Origin: Psychrobacter sp. JCM 18900
GTDB lineage: Bacteria > Pseudomonadota > Gammaproteobacteria > Pseudomonadales > Moraxellaceae
DNA length: 64,000 nucleotides
Reading direction: 5' to 3'
Assembly: GCF_904846625.1 (NCBI RefSeq)
Contig: NZ_CAJHBL010000001.1
Coordinates: forward strand, 186,001-250,000
In this document: in pieces, positions 1-8,165 of the stretch
Layout of the letters: each line of letters starts with the position of its first letter
Numbering within the stretch: the first letter of the stretch is position 1
Notes under the pieces: generated by a model
Database searches by the model: none
What the model was told of the DNA's origin: nothing
The model's input: the letters and a program-made list of their open reading frames with translations, nothing else
Made by a program: the position numbers and the translations under genes

Positions 1-160
1 CTTACTGTTGCAGCATTTTTCTAAGCACAGTTACAAATTTTTAGTGAAGAAACGTGCTGCGTATTAAATAATAAAAAGTAAATAGTGTTTGTTTAGGGGT
101 TGTCTGGTTCGGATATCACTATTCCAGCCAGCTGTTATCAATTATTCGTGAGTCCATTAC
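1..160. other. Window edge, upstream region of tolQ
   Basis: No gene can be supported here. One frame is open from base 2 to a stop at 65-67 (22 codons) and could be the tail of an upstream gene, which in tol clusters is often ybgC, but it is too short to recognise. The tolQ promoter probably lies here or further upstream. Confidence 0.4.
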
Positions 161-883
161 ATGCCTGAATCATTAAATATTGTCGATCTTATTACCCAAG
201 CCAGTCTATTGGTGCAGATTGTGATGGCACTATTGTTATTAGCCTCTTTACTCAGCTGGGTTATTATCTTTCGCATGAGTGCGCGACTTGGTACAGCCAA
301 AAACTTTGATCAACAGTTTGAGACTTGGTTTTGGTCAGGCGAAGACTTGGCCAAGCTATATCAAGGCATTCAGGGCTCTCCTGACCGTCAAGGGCTTGAG
401 CAGATTTTTTATGTGGGCTTTTCAGAATACCTAAGAATGCATAAAAAGCGTCAACCTAAAGATGACATTATCGATGGTGTTGAACGAAAGCTACGCGTGG
501 GCCTAGGTCGCCAGCAGCAATTGCTAGAGTCAGGACTGACGACACTAGCCAGCATTGGCTCCGTTGCTCCGTACATCGGATTGTTCGGTACAGTGTGGGG
601 TATCATGAATGCCTTTTTGGGACTGTCTCAAACTGAGCAAGCTACCCTCGCCTCGGTAGCTCCCGGTATTGCCGAAGCGCTGATTGCCACAGCCATGGGT
701 TTATTTGCCGCTATCCCTGCGGTATTGGCATACAATCATTTCACAGCAAAATCGAGCCGATTATATGACTCGCGTGCTTTATTTTGTGATGAGATGACAG
801 GTATGCTACAGCGTGAGACCAGCGTACAAGCGCCTATTAGCAAAGAAACCCAAGTTAATGCAGGTCAGGTGACAGGGCTATGA
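161..883 (+). CDS. tolQ: Tol-Pal inner membrane proton-channel subunit TolQ
   Basis: TolQ is an ExbB/MotA-family inner membrane protein that forms the proton channel with TolR. It energises TolA for outer membrane constriction at division. The 240-residue length is normal. A first membrane segment lies at about residues 15-36. The conserved ExbB/TolQ core follows at about 125-195, with the segments LASIGSVAPYIGLFGTVWGI and GIAEALIATAMGLFAAIPAV. The gene heads a tolQ-tolR-tolA-tolB series, and its last four bases overlap the tolR start (ATGA), which indicates translational coupling. The ribosome binding site is weak. Context separates TolQ from ExbB. Confidence 0.95.
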   Translation: MPESLNIVDLITQASLLVQIVMALLLLASLLSWVIIFRMSARLGTAKNFDQQFETWFWSGEDLAKLYQGIQGSPDRQGLEQIFYVGFSEYLRMHKKRQPKDDIIDGVERKLRVGLGRQQQLLESGLTTLASIGSVAPYIGLFGTVWGIMNAFLGLSQTEQATLASVAPGIAEALIATAMGLFAAIPAVLAYNHFTAKSSRLYDSRALFCDEMTGMLQRETSVQAPISKETQVNAGQVTGL

Positions 884-1338
884 AACCAAATCCCTACGGT
901 CGTGAAAAAAAAGCTCTTAATGCAGAAATGAACGTTGTTCCTTACATTGACGTCATGCTGGTGCTACTGGTGATATTTATGGTGACAGCGCCAATGCTGA
1001 TTACAGGTGTGGATGTTGATCTGCCAAAAGAGCAAACCAATACCATGAGTCAAAGCCAGTTACCTGTGATTGTCTCGTTGACTGACAAGGGTGATATTTT
1101 TATCAGCTATGAAAGCAATGTTGACGTGCCGGTAAGTGAGCCTGAGCTGATTAATACATTATCTAACCTGCAGTCTCAGAGCGATAATAGTAATGCTGAT
1201 CCAGTACAGGTGATGATCAATGCCGATCAAAACAATCAGTATGGTGCCATCATGACGCTCATGGCAACCTTGCAACAAGCAGGTATCGAAAAAGTTGGGT
1301 TACTGACCGGTGCACCACTACCCACGCCTTCTTTATAG
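880..1338 (+). CDS. tolR: Tol-Pal inner membrane protein TolR
   Basis: This is an ExbD/TolR-family protein with one N-terminal membrane anchor (about residues 22-42) and a periplasmic domain. It partners TolQ in the proton-driven motor. The transmembrane segment contains the conserved acidic residue of the family in the stretch VVPYIDVMLVLLVIFMVTAP. The 152-residue length is close to the usual 140-150. It overlaps tolQ by four bases and is followed 73 bases later by tolA. Confidence 0.94.
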   Translation: MKPNPYGREKKALNAEMNVVPYIDVMLVLLVIFMVTAPMLITGVDVDLPKEQTNTMSQSQLPVIVSLTDKGDIFISYESNVDVPVSEPELINTLSNLQSQSDNSNADPVQVMINADQNNQYGAIMTLMATLQQAGIEKVGLLTGAPLPTPSL

Positions 1339-1411
1339 TGATAAGCGCCCTTTAGTAAATGTCTTATATCATAATAGCCAATTCTAGTAATCAATCTGAC
1401 AAATCACGTTC

Positions 1412-2434
1412 ATGAGTATCCTTATCATGCATAATGCTCCTGCCGTCTATGTACCTACCGAACCAGAAAGCAATGGGCTAACACTGCCTACGTTGCTAAG
1501 CGTACTGGCGCATGGCCTTGTCATTGGCATACTGGTTTATAACTATCAAACCACTGAGGTCGAGACTGCTGGTAGTATCGAGACGGTCATGGTATCTCCT
1601 GAGCAACTTGCTGAAATGCAAGGACAAATACTGGCTAACCGTGCAGCAGCTAGCGCAATGCAGATGGATAGTAGCACTAGCGACTCGTCCAGTAGTGCCC
1701 AGGCAGAAGTGTCTGGCAGTAGCGTCAGTGCGCAAAATCCAAGTCAGTCAAGCTCTCAGCGCGTGCCTGTATTTACACGATCTGAGGAGCCAGCTGGTCA
1801 ACCCATACTTATGAGCGAAGACCATCAACAACGTTTGCTTGAGCAAAATCAAGAGTATGAGCGCAAAATGGCTGAGTGGGCAGCACAATTAGATGAATCC
1901 GCCATGGAAGAGCTTGACCAAGTCGATCAAAGTAAACGTGATCAGCTCATAGAAGAACAAAAAAGGCTGGGAGAGTTTCGTCAAAAGCAAAATAATCCAC
2001 CAAAGATAAAACGTCCTACTGCTACTGATCGCAATATTGAGATTGATACTGCCAGCTCTGGCAATGCAGGGAAAACCTTTAGCCTGTCCGATGGGCAGTC
2101 TACTACGTCTGGTGATACGTCAACCTCTAGTACGTCCAAGGGCAGTAGTCGTTCTGCATCTAGTGGTAGTCGTGGTGCCAGCAACAATGAAATTATCAAT
2201 TTAATTAAGCGCAACTATACGCCGCCTACCGCCGCGCGAGGCTCTACCCAACGTGCCACCCTGACCATCACTGTCAATGCAAATGGCGATGTGATCAACG
2301 TGACCGCCTCTGGACCTGATAGCACGGTCAACGAAGCGGCCAGACAAGCGGTACTCAATACCGGCAGTCTCCCAATTGATGCTGATGATCCTAAATACCC
2401 GACTTTTACCATACAGTTTAAAGGCAGCAATTAA
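1412..2434 (+). CDS. tolA: Tol-Pal periplasm-spanning protein TolA
   Basis: TolA links the TolQR motor to TolB and Pal at the outer membrane. It has one N-terminal membrane helix (about residues 24-44). A long polar middle region (about 60-255) is first Ser/Gln-rich, then charged and probably helical, then Ser/Thr/Gly-rich. A C-terminal TonB/TolA-type domain runs from about 258 to 340. The middle lacks the Lys/Ala-rich repeats of enterobacterial TolA, so the call rests on the domain order and its position between tolR and tolB. An in-frame ATG five codons downstream is an alternative start, and neither has a strong ribosome binding site. Confidence 0.88.
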   Translation: MSILIMHNAPAVYVPTEPESNGLTLPTLLSVLAHGLVIGILVYNYQTTEVETAGSIETVMVSPEQLAEMQGQILANRAAASAMQMDSSTSDSSSSAQAEVSGSSVSAQNPSQSSSQRVPVFTRSEEPAGQPILMSEDHQQRLLEQNQEYERKMAEWAAQLDESAMEELDQVDQSKRDQLIEEQKRLGEFRQKQNNPPKIKRPTATDRNIEIDTASSGNAGKTFSLSDGQSTTSGDTSTSSTSKGSSRSASSGSRGASNNEIINLIKRNYTPPTAARGSTQRATLTITVNANGDVINVTASGPDSTVNEAARQAVLNTGSLPIDADDPKYPTFTIQFKGSN

Positions 2435-2570
2435 TCAGTTGCTAGGTTCTTATAATATTGGTAACGTGACGTTAAGCGGCTTGTCTCGCATAGGTTGCTG
2501 CCTCATCTAGATGCTTGTCTCATTAAATAAAAAATGAATATCATACTAATTTTAGGAGCTCCACTTACTC

Positions 2571-3863
2571 ATGCGTACCCACAAAAAACTACTAGTCTCA
2601 TTACTCGCCAGCACTTCAGCATTGCTGGTATCGCAAAGCGTGCTCGCTGCACCTGTTGTACTAGAATTGGACTATGAAATTCCTGTTCAGCAAAACCAAG
2701 TTGCGTTTGTATCTTTTGCGGGTGACTCTGTCTTATCACCGATTATATTAAATGACTTGAGTAAAACCGAGTTAAAAGTAACCAATCAAGATCTGCCGCA
2801 GCAGCCGCACAGTAGTAAAGAGCTGACAGGCACATTACCCGTTTGGCAAAGCATGGGCATACCGTATCTGGTCGTCGGCAGTACGCGTACCAATCGTGGC
2901 AAAATAATCACCGATTATGAAGTCATCGATGTCAAATCTGGTCGCGTGATAGAAGGCAAGCAAAGCCTAACCGCTGACAACAATAGAGAAAGCATGCGTT
3001 ATGCCGGTCATGTCATCGCAGATAAAGTGTACGAGCTGATTACTGGTATTCCAGGAGACTTCTCAGGACGCATTGCTTATATTGAAGAAACAGGAACTGG
3101 CAAGCAAAAGATCTCTCGTCTCAAAGTGATGGATGCTGATGGCGAAAATGCTAGAACCATTACTGAAGTGACAGGCTCTATCTTCTCACCAGCATGGTCA
3201 CCTGATGGCAACCGTATCGCCTACTCAGTACAACGTGAAAAATCATATCCCGTCATCTACGTGCAAAACGTCAGTGGCGGCGGCGCAACTGCCCTGACGC
3301 CTTTTTCAGGTAGCAACCTAAGCCCCTCGTTCTCCCCTGATGGCAGCAAGATATTATTCTCTAGTAGTTTTGAAGGTAGCGCTGATATCTATGAGATGAG
3401 CGCCAGCGGTGGTACACCTAGAAGGCTCACTAATTTACCAAGCAGTGAAGTGCAGCCCAGCTATGCACCAGACGGCAAATCTTTCGTTTTTGTCAGTGAT
3501 AAAACTGGCTTTAACAAGCCGCAAGTCTATCGCTACGAGTTTGCCACGGGCCAAACGACTAAAGTGTCAAACGGTGGTTATGCAACCAGTCCACAGTTTA
3601 GCAGTGACGGTACACAAATTGCCTTTTTGAGTGGACGCTCAGCGGCTATTATGAATAGTAATGGTGCTATCACTACCAATCTTGGCAATACAGGTATTGA
3701 TGAAGCACCAAGCTTCTCACCAAACGGTAAACGCGTGGTCTACGCATCGACCCAAGGCGGCAAAGGCGTACTGACTATAAAATCACTCAACGGTGGCGAA
3801 GCATTTGGTAAATCAGGACAAGGTGTTATCCGCTCACCTGTATGGTCATCAAGCCTAAAATAA
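2571..3863 (+). CDS. tolB: Tol-Pal periplasmic beta-propeller protein TolB
   Basis: TolB is the periplasmic shuttle that binds Pal and the TolA C-terminus. A signal peptide ends near residue 27 (SVLA/APVV). An N-terminal domain covers about 30-165. The C-terminal beta-propeller shows repeated blade motifs such as AWSPDGNRIAYS, SFSPDGSKILFS, SYAPDGKSFVFV and SFSPNGKRVVYA. The 430-residue length is normal. A TAGGAG ribosome binding site lies about 12 bases before the ATG. A strong terminator follows, and pal is not the next gene, which is unusual. Confidence 0.96.
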   Translation: MRTHKKLLVSLLASTSALLVSQSVLAAPVVLELDYEIPVQQNQVAFVSFAGDSVLSPIILNDLSKTELKVTNQDLPQQPHSSKELTGTLPVWQSMGIPYLVVGSTRTNRGKIITDYEVIDVKSGRVIEGKQSLTADNNRESMRYAGHVIADKVYELITGIPGDFSGRIAYIEETGTGKQKISRLKVMDADGENARTITEVTGSIFSPAWSPDGNRIAYSVQREKSYPVIYVQNVSGGGATALTPFSGSNLSPSFSPDGSKILFSSSFEGSADIYEMSASGGTPRRLTNLPSSEVQPSYAPDGKSFVFVSDKTGFNKPQVYRYEFATGQTTKVSNGGYATSPQFSSDGTQIAFLSGRSAAIMNSNGAITTNLGNTGIDEAPSFSPNGKRVVYASTQGGKGVLTIKSLNGGEAFGKSGQGVIRSPVWSSSLK

Positions 3864-3930
3864 CTGGTCGTCCACTAAAGTAGCAATTTTGGTTATAGTA
3901 GAATAAATATCAAGTAAGCAAAATTGAAAT

Positions 3931-3966
3931 GCCCCAATCATAGTCGTTATGGTTGGGGCTTTTTTT
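3931..3966 (+). terminator. Rho-independent terminator after tolB
   Basis: Arms at 3931-3942 and 3948-3959 form a 12-bp stem with one G-U pair and a five-base loop. Seven T residues follow. It closes the tol transcript 68 bases after tolB. Confidence 0.92.
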
Positions 3967-4155
3967 GATTAAAAAACAGCAATAGAGCTGGCGATAGATC
4001 TTAGTACTTATTTACTTTCAATGGTCAGCACCCCTTGTCTTTGATCTACCTTACAATGTTACCTAACCCTCCCTCCTTCGTAACAAACCTGTAAACGCAC
4101 TAGTACCAAAAAAAACATTGCAATGACTTGTATTTTACCTATACCCTAAATAGAC

Positions 4156-4171
4156 CTGACTAATTGGTCAG
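4156..4171 (+). promoter_or_regulatory. RutR-box-like operator, copy 1 (permease)
   Basis: The sequence CTGACTAATTGGTCAG matches 11 of 14 defined positions of the E. coli RutR box (TTGACCAnnTGGTCAA) and sits in a longer dyad at 4154-4173. CTGACT at 4156-4161 could be the -35, with a weak AT-rich -10 around 4179-4185. Two further copies lie at 6709 and 20955. Confidence 0.72.
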
Positions 4172-4365
4172 GTTGTTTAAATATTAGCCAACATATATTA
4201 GCTATTTTCATTGTTTATCTTACAGACGGATGCGTACCCCCTATTGTTTACATCGATAAAAAACAAGTCAAAGATTGGGTTAAGACTTTGATCTCGTGAT
4301 CTACCACATTGTCTGATATCTACAGTTAAGCGGGTGCTAAGCAGTTATTTTAGGAGGAAACCACC

Positions 4366-5772
4366 ATGAGTGAAAACGTTCCAGCGAATACCGATTTACT
4401 GTATAGACTGCATGACCGTCCTACCCCCATCAAAGCATTTTTAGGTGCTATACAGCACGTACTTGCAGCGTTTGTAGGTATCATCACACCCTCTCTTATC
4501 ATAGGTGGCACATTAGGTTTAGGAGAGCATATCCCCTACCTTCTCAGTATGTCATTGATAGTATCTGGCGTCGCAACCTTTATTCAAACCCGTAAAGTAG
4601 GTCCTGTTGGCTCTGGTCTCATGGCGTTACAAGGCACCAGCTTTGGATTTTTGGCAGCGGTACTGACAGCAGGATTTGTGGTAAAAAACCGCGGCGGTGG
4701 TCCAGAAGAGATATTATCCGTTATTTTTGGCGTTTCATTTCTCGGTGCATTTGTTGAGATATTTTTGAGTCAATTTATCACCAAACTCAAATCTTTTATG
4801 AGCCCTATTGTTACAGGCTGCGTGATTGTCACGATTGGTTTGTCATTAACCAAAGTAGGTCTGACTGACTTAGCAGGTGGGTTTGGTGCTGAAGATTTTG
4901 GTAGTATTCCAAACTTACTCTTGGGCGGTGGTGTGCTAGCAAGTGTCGTACTGATTAGCATCATAAATAATAAAGTCATTCGCTCAAGTGCCATCTTTAT
5001 CGGTTTGATGCTCGGCCTTATCGCGGCCGTATTTATGGGACGTATCGATTTCTCACTGGTTTCTGAAGCCGCCTTTTTTACGGTACCGATCCCCTTTAAA
5101 TATGGCTTTGGTTTTGATTGGCAGGCTTTTATTCCTATTGCTTTTATGTACATCATTACCAGTATTGAGACTTCAGGCGATTTGACGGCTACCTCAATGA
5201 TATCAGGTGAACCGATCAAAGGTCCTCTTTATGAGAAACGCATCAAAGGCGGCGTACTAGGAGATGGTGTTAACTCTCTGATTGCGGCAGTATTCAATAC
5301 CTTCCCCGTGACGACCTTTAGCCAAAACAACGGTGTGATCCAGATGACGGGTATTGCCAGTCGCTATGTGGGTTTCTATGTGGGCGGCATTCTATGCCTG
5401 ATGGGACTATTCCCTGTCCTTGGTGCTATTTTTACGCAATTACCGAAGCCTGTCGTTGGCGGTGTCACGCTACTGATGTTTGCGACGGTGGCGACTGCTG
5501 GCATTCGCATCTTATCTACCGTGCAATTTACGCATCGTAATGTCTTAATCATTGCCACCTCACTGGGTCTGGCAACGGGTATCGCCTTTGTCCCTGACGT
5601 ACTGTCACAAACGCCGCAGTTCTTTCAGAATATCTTTGGCTCAGCGGTAACGATGGCAGGGATTGTGGCAATCACGCTTGATATGATTTTACCCAAAAAC
5701 TATGGCATCGAGTTTGATACCAAAGCACAGCATGCAAAAGACAAATTAGAACCAACGCAAGAAGTCGCTTAA
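4366..5772 (+). CDS. NCS2-family xanthine/urate permease
   Basis: This is a polytopic inner membrane transporter of the nucleobase-ascorbate (NCS2) family, importing xanthine and/or urate by proton symport. The family signature appears as QNNGVIQMTG at about residues 321-330, in the form typical of xanthine or uric acid carriers rather than uracil carriers. The 468-residue length is normal. A very good ribosome binding site (AGGAGG) precedes the ATG. The gene stands alone between tolB and the convergent TetR regulator and carries a RutR-like operator upstream. It presumably feeds substrate to the XdhAB and PuuD pathway encoded nearby. The exact substrate (xanthine, urate or both) cannot be read from the sequence. 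Confidence 0.9.
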   Translation: MSENVPANTDLLYRLHDRPTPIKAFLGAIQHVLAAFVGIITPSLIIGGTLGLGEHIPYLLSMSLIVSGVATFIQTRKVGPVGSGLMALQGTSFGFLAAVLTAGFVVKNRGGGPEEILSVIFGVSFLGAFVEIFLSQFITKLKSFMSPIVTGCVIVTIGLSLTKVGLTDLAGGFGAEDFGSIPNLLLGGGVLASVVLISIINNKVIRSSAIFIGLMLGLIAAVFMGRIDFSLVSEAAFFTVPIPFKYGFGFDWQAFIPIAFMYIITSIETSGDLTATSMISGEPIKGPLYEKRIKGGVLGDGVNSLIAAVFNTFPVTTFSQNNGVIQMTGIASRYVGFYVGGILCLMGLFPVLGAIFTQLPKPVVGGVTLLMFATVATAGIRILSTVQFTHRNVLIIATSLGLATGIAFVPDVLSQTPQFFQNIFGSAVTMAGIVAITLDMILPKNYGIEFDTKAQHAKDKLEPTQEVA

Positions 5773-5820
5773 TGCTAAACACAAGCTAGGGCTGAACATA
5801 TCGAAGTGTTTCGCCGTAAA

Positions 5821-5859
5821 CGAAGTGCACAGAAAAATAGAAACAATCTGTGCACTTCG
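5821..5859. terminator. Hairpin between convergent permease and regulator
   Basis: A perfect 13-bp inverted repeat (5821-5833 and 5847-5859) is separated by 13 A-rich bases. It lies between two convergent genes, as a bidirectional terminator would. There is no clear T-tract, so termination is inferred. Confidence 0.55.
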
Positions 5860-5914
5860 CTGATTAAGCACCTGACTTATTGAATAGACACCTTGTTAAA
5901 TAGCTATCTTGTTA

Positions 5915-6580
5915 TCATTCAAGGCCACAGCCCTTTAAAATAAAAGGCACCAGAAAGTCTGCCGCACGCGCTTCATCTGCTGCGTCATAAGCCGTCTTAT
6001 CCATTAATCCAACGATTTCAATCTCGAATTCAGCATAACGTTGGGTAGTCGCCCAAATCAAAATCAGTAGTTGTAGAGGGTCAGTAATCCCAATTTTGCC
6101 TTGCTTGTGCCACTCTTTCATTACCTGTGCTTTATCATGTACCCACTCCTTCATCGTAGTGGACATAAATTCATGCAAATGCGGTGCGCCGCCGATGACT
6201 TCAATTGCAAACAGTTTATGGCGACTTGGATTAACAAAGGCTTGATGTAGCTTGGTACGGACGAATTTTTCGATGACCGTTTTTGGGTCGCTATCTACCG
6301 TCATGGTTACCAAACCTTCATTCCATTCTTGAATGATCGAGCGTAGCACTGCCATGTAGAGGTTTTTTTTATTTTTAAAGTAGTAGTGAACATTGGCTTT
6401 AGGTAAGCCTGCTCTATCGGCAATGCCCTGCATCGTAGCGCCGCGATAGCTTTGGAGCACAAACTCTTCTTCAGCTGCCGCTAAGATAAGCGCTTGATTC
6501 TGTGCGCGAATGGCTTGTTGGCTACGGTGCAAAGGCGTATCAGTCACTGAGGCTTCTTCCTTTTGATTGTTTTGAGTCAT
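5915..6580 (-). CDS. TetR-family regulator, RutR-like
   Basis: This is a 221-residue TetR-family repressor. The N-terminal helix-turn-helix lies at about residues 35-75 (GATMQGIADRAGLPKANVHY, then YFKNKKNLY), followed by a ligand-binding domain resembling RutR. E. coli RutR binds pyrimidines and also touches purine-related genes. Here the gene sits inside a purine catabolic locus, divergent from uraD and convergent with the permease. A RutR-box-like palindrome lies 129 bases upstream of its start and recurs before the permease and xdhA. I infer that it controls this locus and itself, probably in response to a purine or pathway intermediate. The ligand is unknown. Confidence 0.85.
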   Translation of the reverse strand: MTQNNQKEEASVTDTPLHRSQQAIRAQNQALILAAAEEEFVLQSYRGATMQGIADRAGLPKANVHYYFKNKKNLYMAVLRSIIQEWNEGLVTMTVDSDPKTVIEKFVRTKLHQAFVNPSRHKLFAIEVIGGAPHLHEFMSTTMKEWVHDKAQVMKEWHKQGKIGITDPLQLLILIWATTQRYAEFEIEIVGLMDKTAYDAADEARAADFLVPFILKGCGLE

Positions 6581-7103
6581 AGCAGTGGTATCTCACTCTA
6601 AGAGACAGGTTCGACAAAATAGTCGCTATATTTTGCTATGTATTCTTATATAAATACATAGATTTGAGCAGCATAACCTGTTAAATAAAAATATTTCGCA
6701 TAAAACAGTTGACCAATTAGTCAGGTTTTAGCAAAATGGGAACTGTAAGTCAATTACGCCGTCATTAATCACTTCTTGCCAGACGTTTTCGACGGCTAAA
6801 ATATCAGTGTTTTCTTAGCAAATCTGTTTCATATTGTCAGTTCACTATAACTTGAAATTACGCAAGGCGTATATAAGCGCTAAAGCTTTGACTACGAACA
6901 CATAGATTACTGGCTTTTGATTTTAAGCCAATTAGTAGCGATTAGCTTAATCAAATCATCCATAAAGCTGAAGCAACCGCTGCTTATCAAGTTTACTGCT
7001 TATACCTATAAGTTTATGCAAATAATCATAAGGTATAAACCTCTATCAAACATTTATCGCCCGATACAGATAGCGGGCTACCCTATTAGAAAAGGATGTC
7101 ATC
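6581..7103. other. Divergent region regulator / uraD
   Basis: Apart from the operator and tentative promoter at 6709-6737, I see no gene and no recognisable RNA element. A short reading frame on the plus strand overlaps the start of uraD in another frame and looks spurious. Confidence 0.5.
6709..6724 (+). promoter_or_regulatory. RutR-box-like operator, copy 2 (regulator / uraD)
   Basis: TTGACCAATTAGTCAG matches 12 of 14 positions of the E. coli RutR box. It lies in the divergent region between the TetR gene and uraD. TTGACC at 6709-6714 can serve as a -35 toward uraD, with CAAAAT at 6732-6737 after a 17-base spacer. That would give a leader of about 360 bases. Confidence 0.72.
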
Positions 7104-7637
7104 GTGAGCTTAACCTTAGCGCAATTCAACGACCTATCAAAAGAAGTCGCCATCGCTCAGCTATTGACTTGCTGCACTAGTAAAAGCTGGGCCTATAAGC
7201 TTGCAGACGCTCGCCCTTTTGCAGACGTTGATGCACTGCTAGCAAGTAGCGACGCTATCTGGAACAAAGTACGAAATGATGAGGCTAACTTATTAGAAGC
7301 GTTTGATGGACATCCGCAAATCGGTAACGTGGCATCTCTAAAAGAAAAATACCGCAACACACAAAGTAGCGCTGCACATGAACAATCAGGCGCTAACGAT
7401 GCAGCCGATGAGGTGCTCGAAGCACTTGCCAAAGGCAATCGAGACTATCTTGATAAATTTGGTTTTATTTTTATTGTCTTTGCAACGGGTAAAAGCGCGC
7501 AGCAAATGCTCGACCTGTTATTAGCGCGCCTGCCTAACGATCGTGCCAAAGAGCTTGCCAATGCAGCCGCTGAGCAAAATAAAATTACGCGTTTACGTTT
7601 AAACAAATTGCTAGGTAATGCTGAGACAAGCAAATAG
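7104..7637 (+). CDS. uraD: OHCU decarboxylase UraD
   Basis: UraD converts 2-oxo-4-hydroxy-4-carboxy-5-ureidoimidazoline (OHCU) to S-allantoin. The 177-residue length is normal. The catalytic-site motif FDGHPQIG is present at about residues 67-74 and includes the essential histidine. The C-terminal half has the usual helical pattern (GFIFIVFATGKSAQQMLDLL). The start is GTG, chosen because AAAGGA lies upstream at good spacing. It is the first gene of uraD-uraH-puuD-puuE-alc-allA. Confidence 0.95.
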   Translation: MSLTLAQFNDLSKEVAIAQLLTCCTSKSWAYKLADARPFADVDALLASSDAIWNKVRNDEANLLEAFDGHPQIGNVASLKEKYRNTQSSAAHEQSGANDAADEVLEALAKGNRDYLDKFGFIFIVFATGKSAQQMLDLLLARLPNDRAKELANAAAEQNKITRLRLNKLLGNAETSK

Positions 7638-7702
7638 TAGTCGCAGAGTTAGACTAGCATTTTCACCCGATTTATATTTTTCACGAATACAAAGGAAGCA
7701 TC

Positions 7703-8071
7703 ATGTCTGCCACCCTATCATCACATATCTTAGACACTCATCTTGGCAAACCTGCGGCTGATGTCGCCGTTACCTTACACCGCATACGAGACAACGGTGC
7801 CGCCACATTACTAGCGCATGGTACAACCAATAGTGATGGCCGTGTCACACCAGACGCTTGGCAATTTGATACAGCCATCGATAGCACAGAGCATCAGCTA
7901 AATATTGGCCGCTATACCGTAACGTTCGATACTCAGTCTTATTTTGATGCTCAGCAGCTAACAGCATTTTACCCGCAAGTGGTTATCGACTTTGTGGTAA
8001 ACGATGCCAGTCATTATCACGTGCCACTTCTGCTTAGTGCGCACGGTTATAGTACCTATCGCGGATCGTAG
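7703..8071 (+). CDS. uraH: 5-hydroxyisourate hydrolase UraH
   Basis: UraH is a transthyretin-like enzyme that hydrolyses 5-hydroxyisourate to OHCU. The protein has 122 residues. It starts with the family pattern SSHILDTHLGKPA and ends with the diagnostic C-terminal YRGS. The conserved HYHVPLLLS strand precedes it. A clear AAGGAAG ribosome binding site precedes the ATG. No signal peptide is present, so it should be cytoplasmic. Confidence 0.97.
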   Translation: MSATLSSHILDTHLGKPAADVAVTLHRIRDNGAATLLAHGTTNSDGRVTPDAWQFDTAIDSTEHQLNIGRYTVTFDTQSYFDAQQLTAFYPQVVIDFVVNDASHYHVPLLLSAHGYSTYRGS

Positions 8072-8165
8072 CTTTGGCGTTGTTATTAGTGTTCAAGAAA
8101 TACTATCAAAAGAAATTACCAAGACATTTTATTAAGACACTGTCATATTAAAGGACATTTATTAC

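Larger units (their letters stand above)
3864..4365. other. Intergenic region tolB / permease
   Basis: No open reading frame resembling pal or cpoB is present. The region holds the tolB terminator, the RutR-like operator with a tentative promoter, and about 170 bases of leader before the permease. Within the leader, TCAAAG and CTTTGA arms around 4269-4292 can form a small hairpin. I recognise no known riboswitch. Confidence 0.6.

Noticed and set aside
2..67. Open frame at the window start that could be the tail of ybgC
   Set aside because: Only 22 codons are visible and the sequence does not match a recognisable C-terminus.
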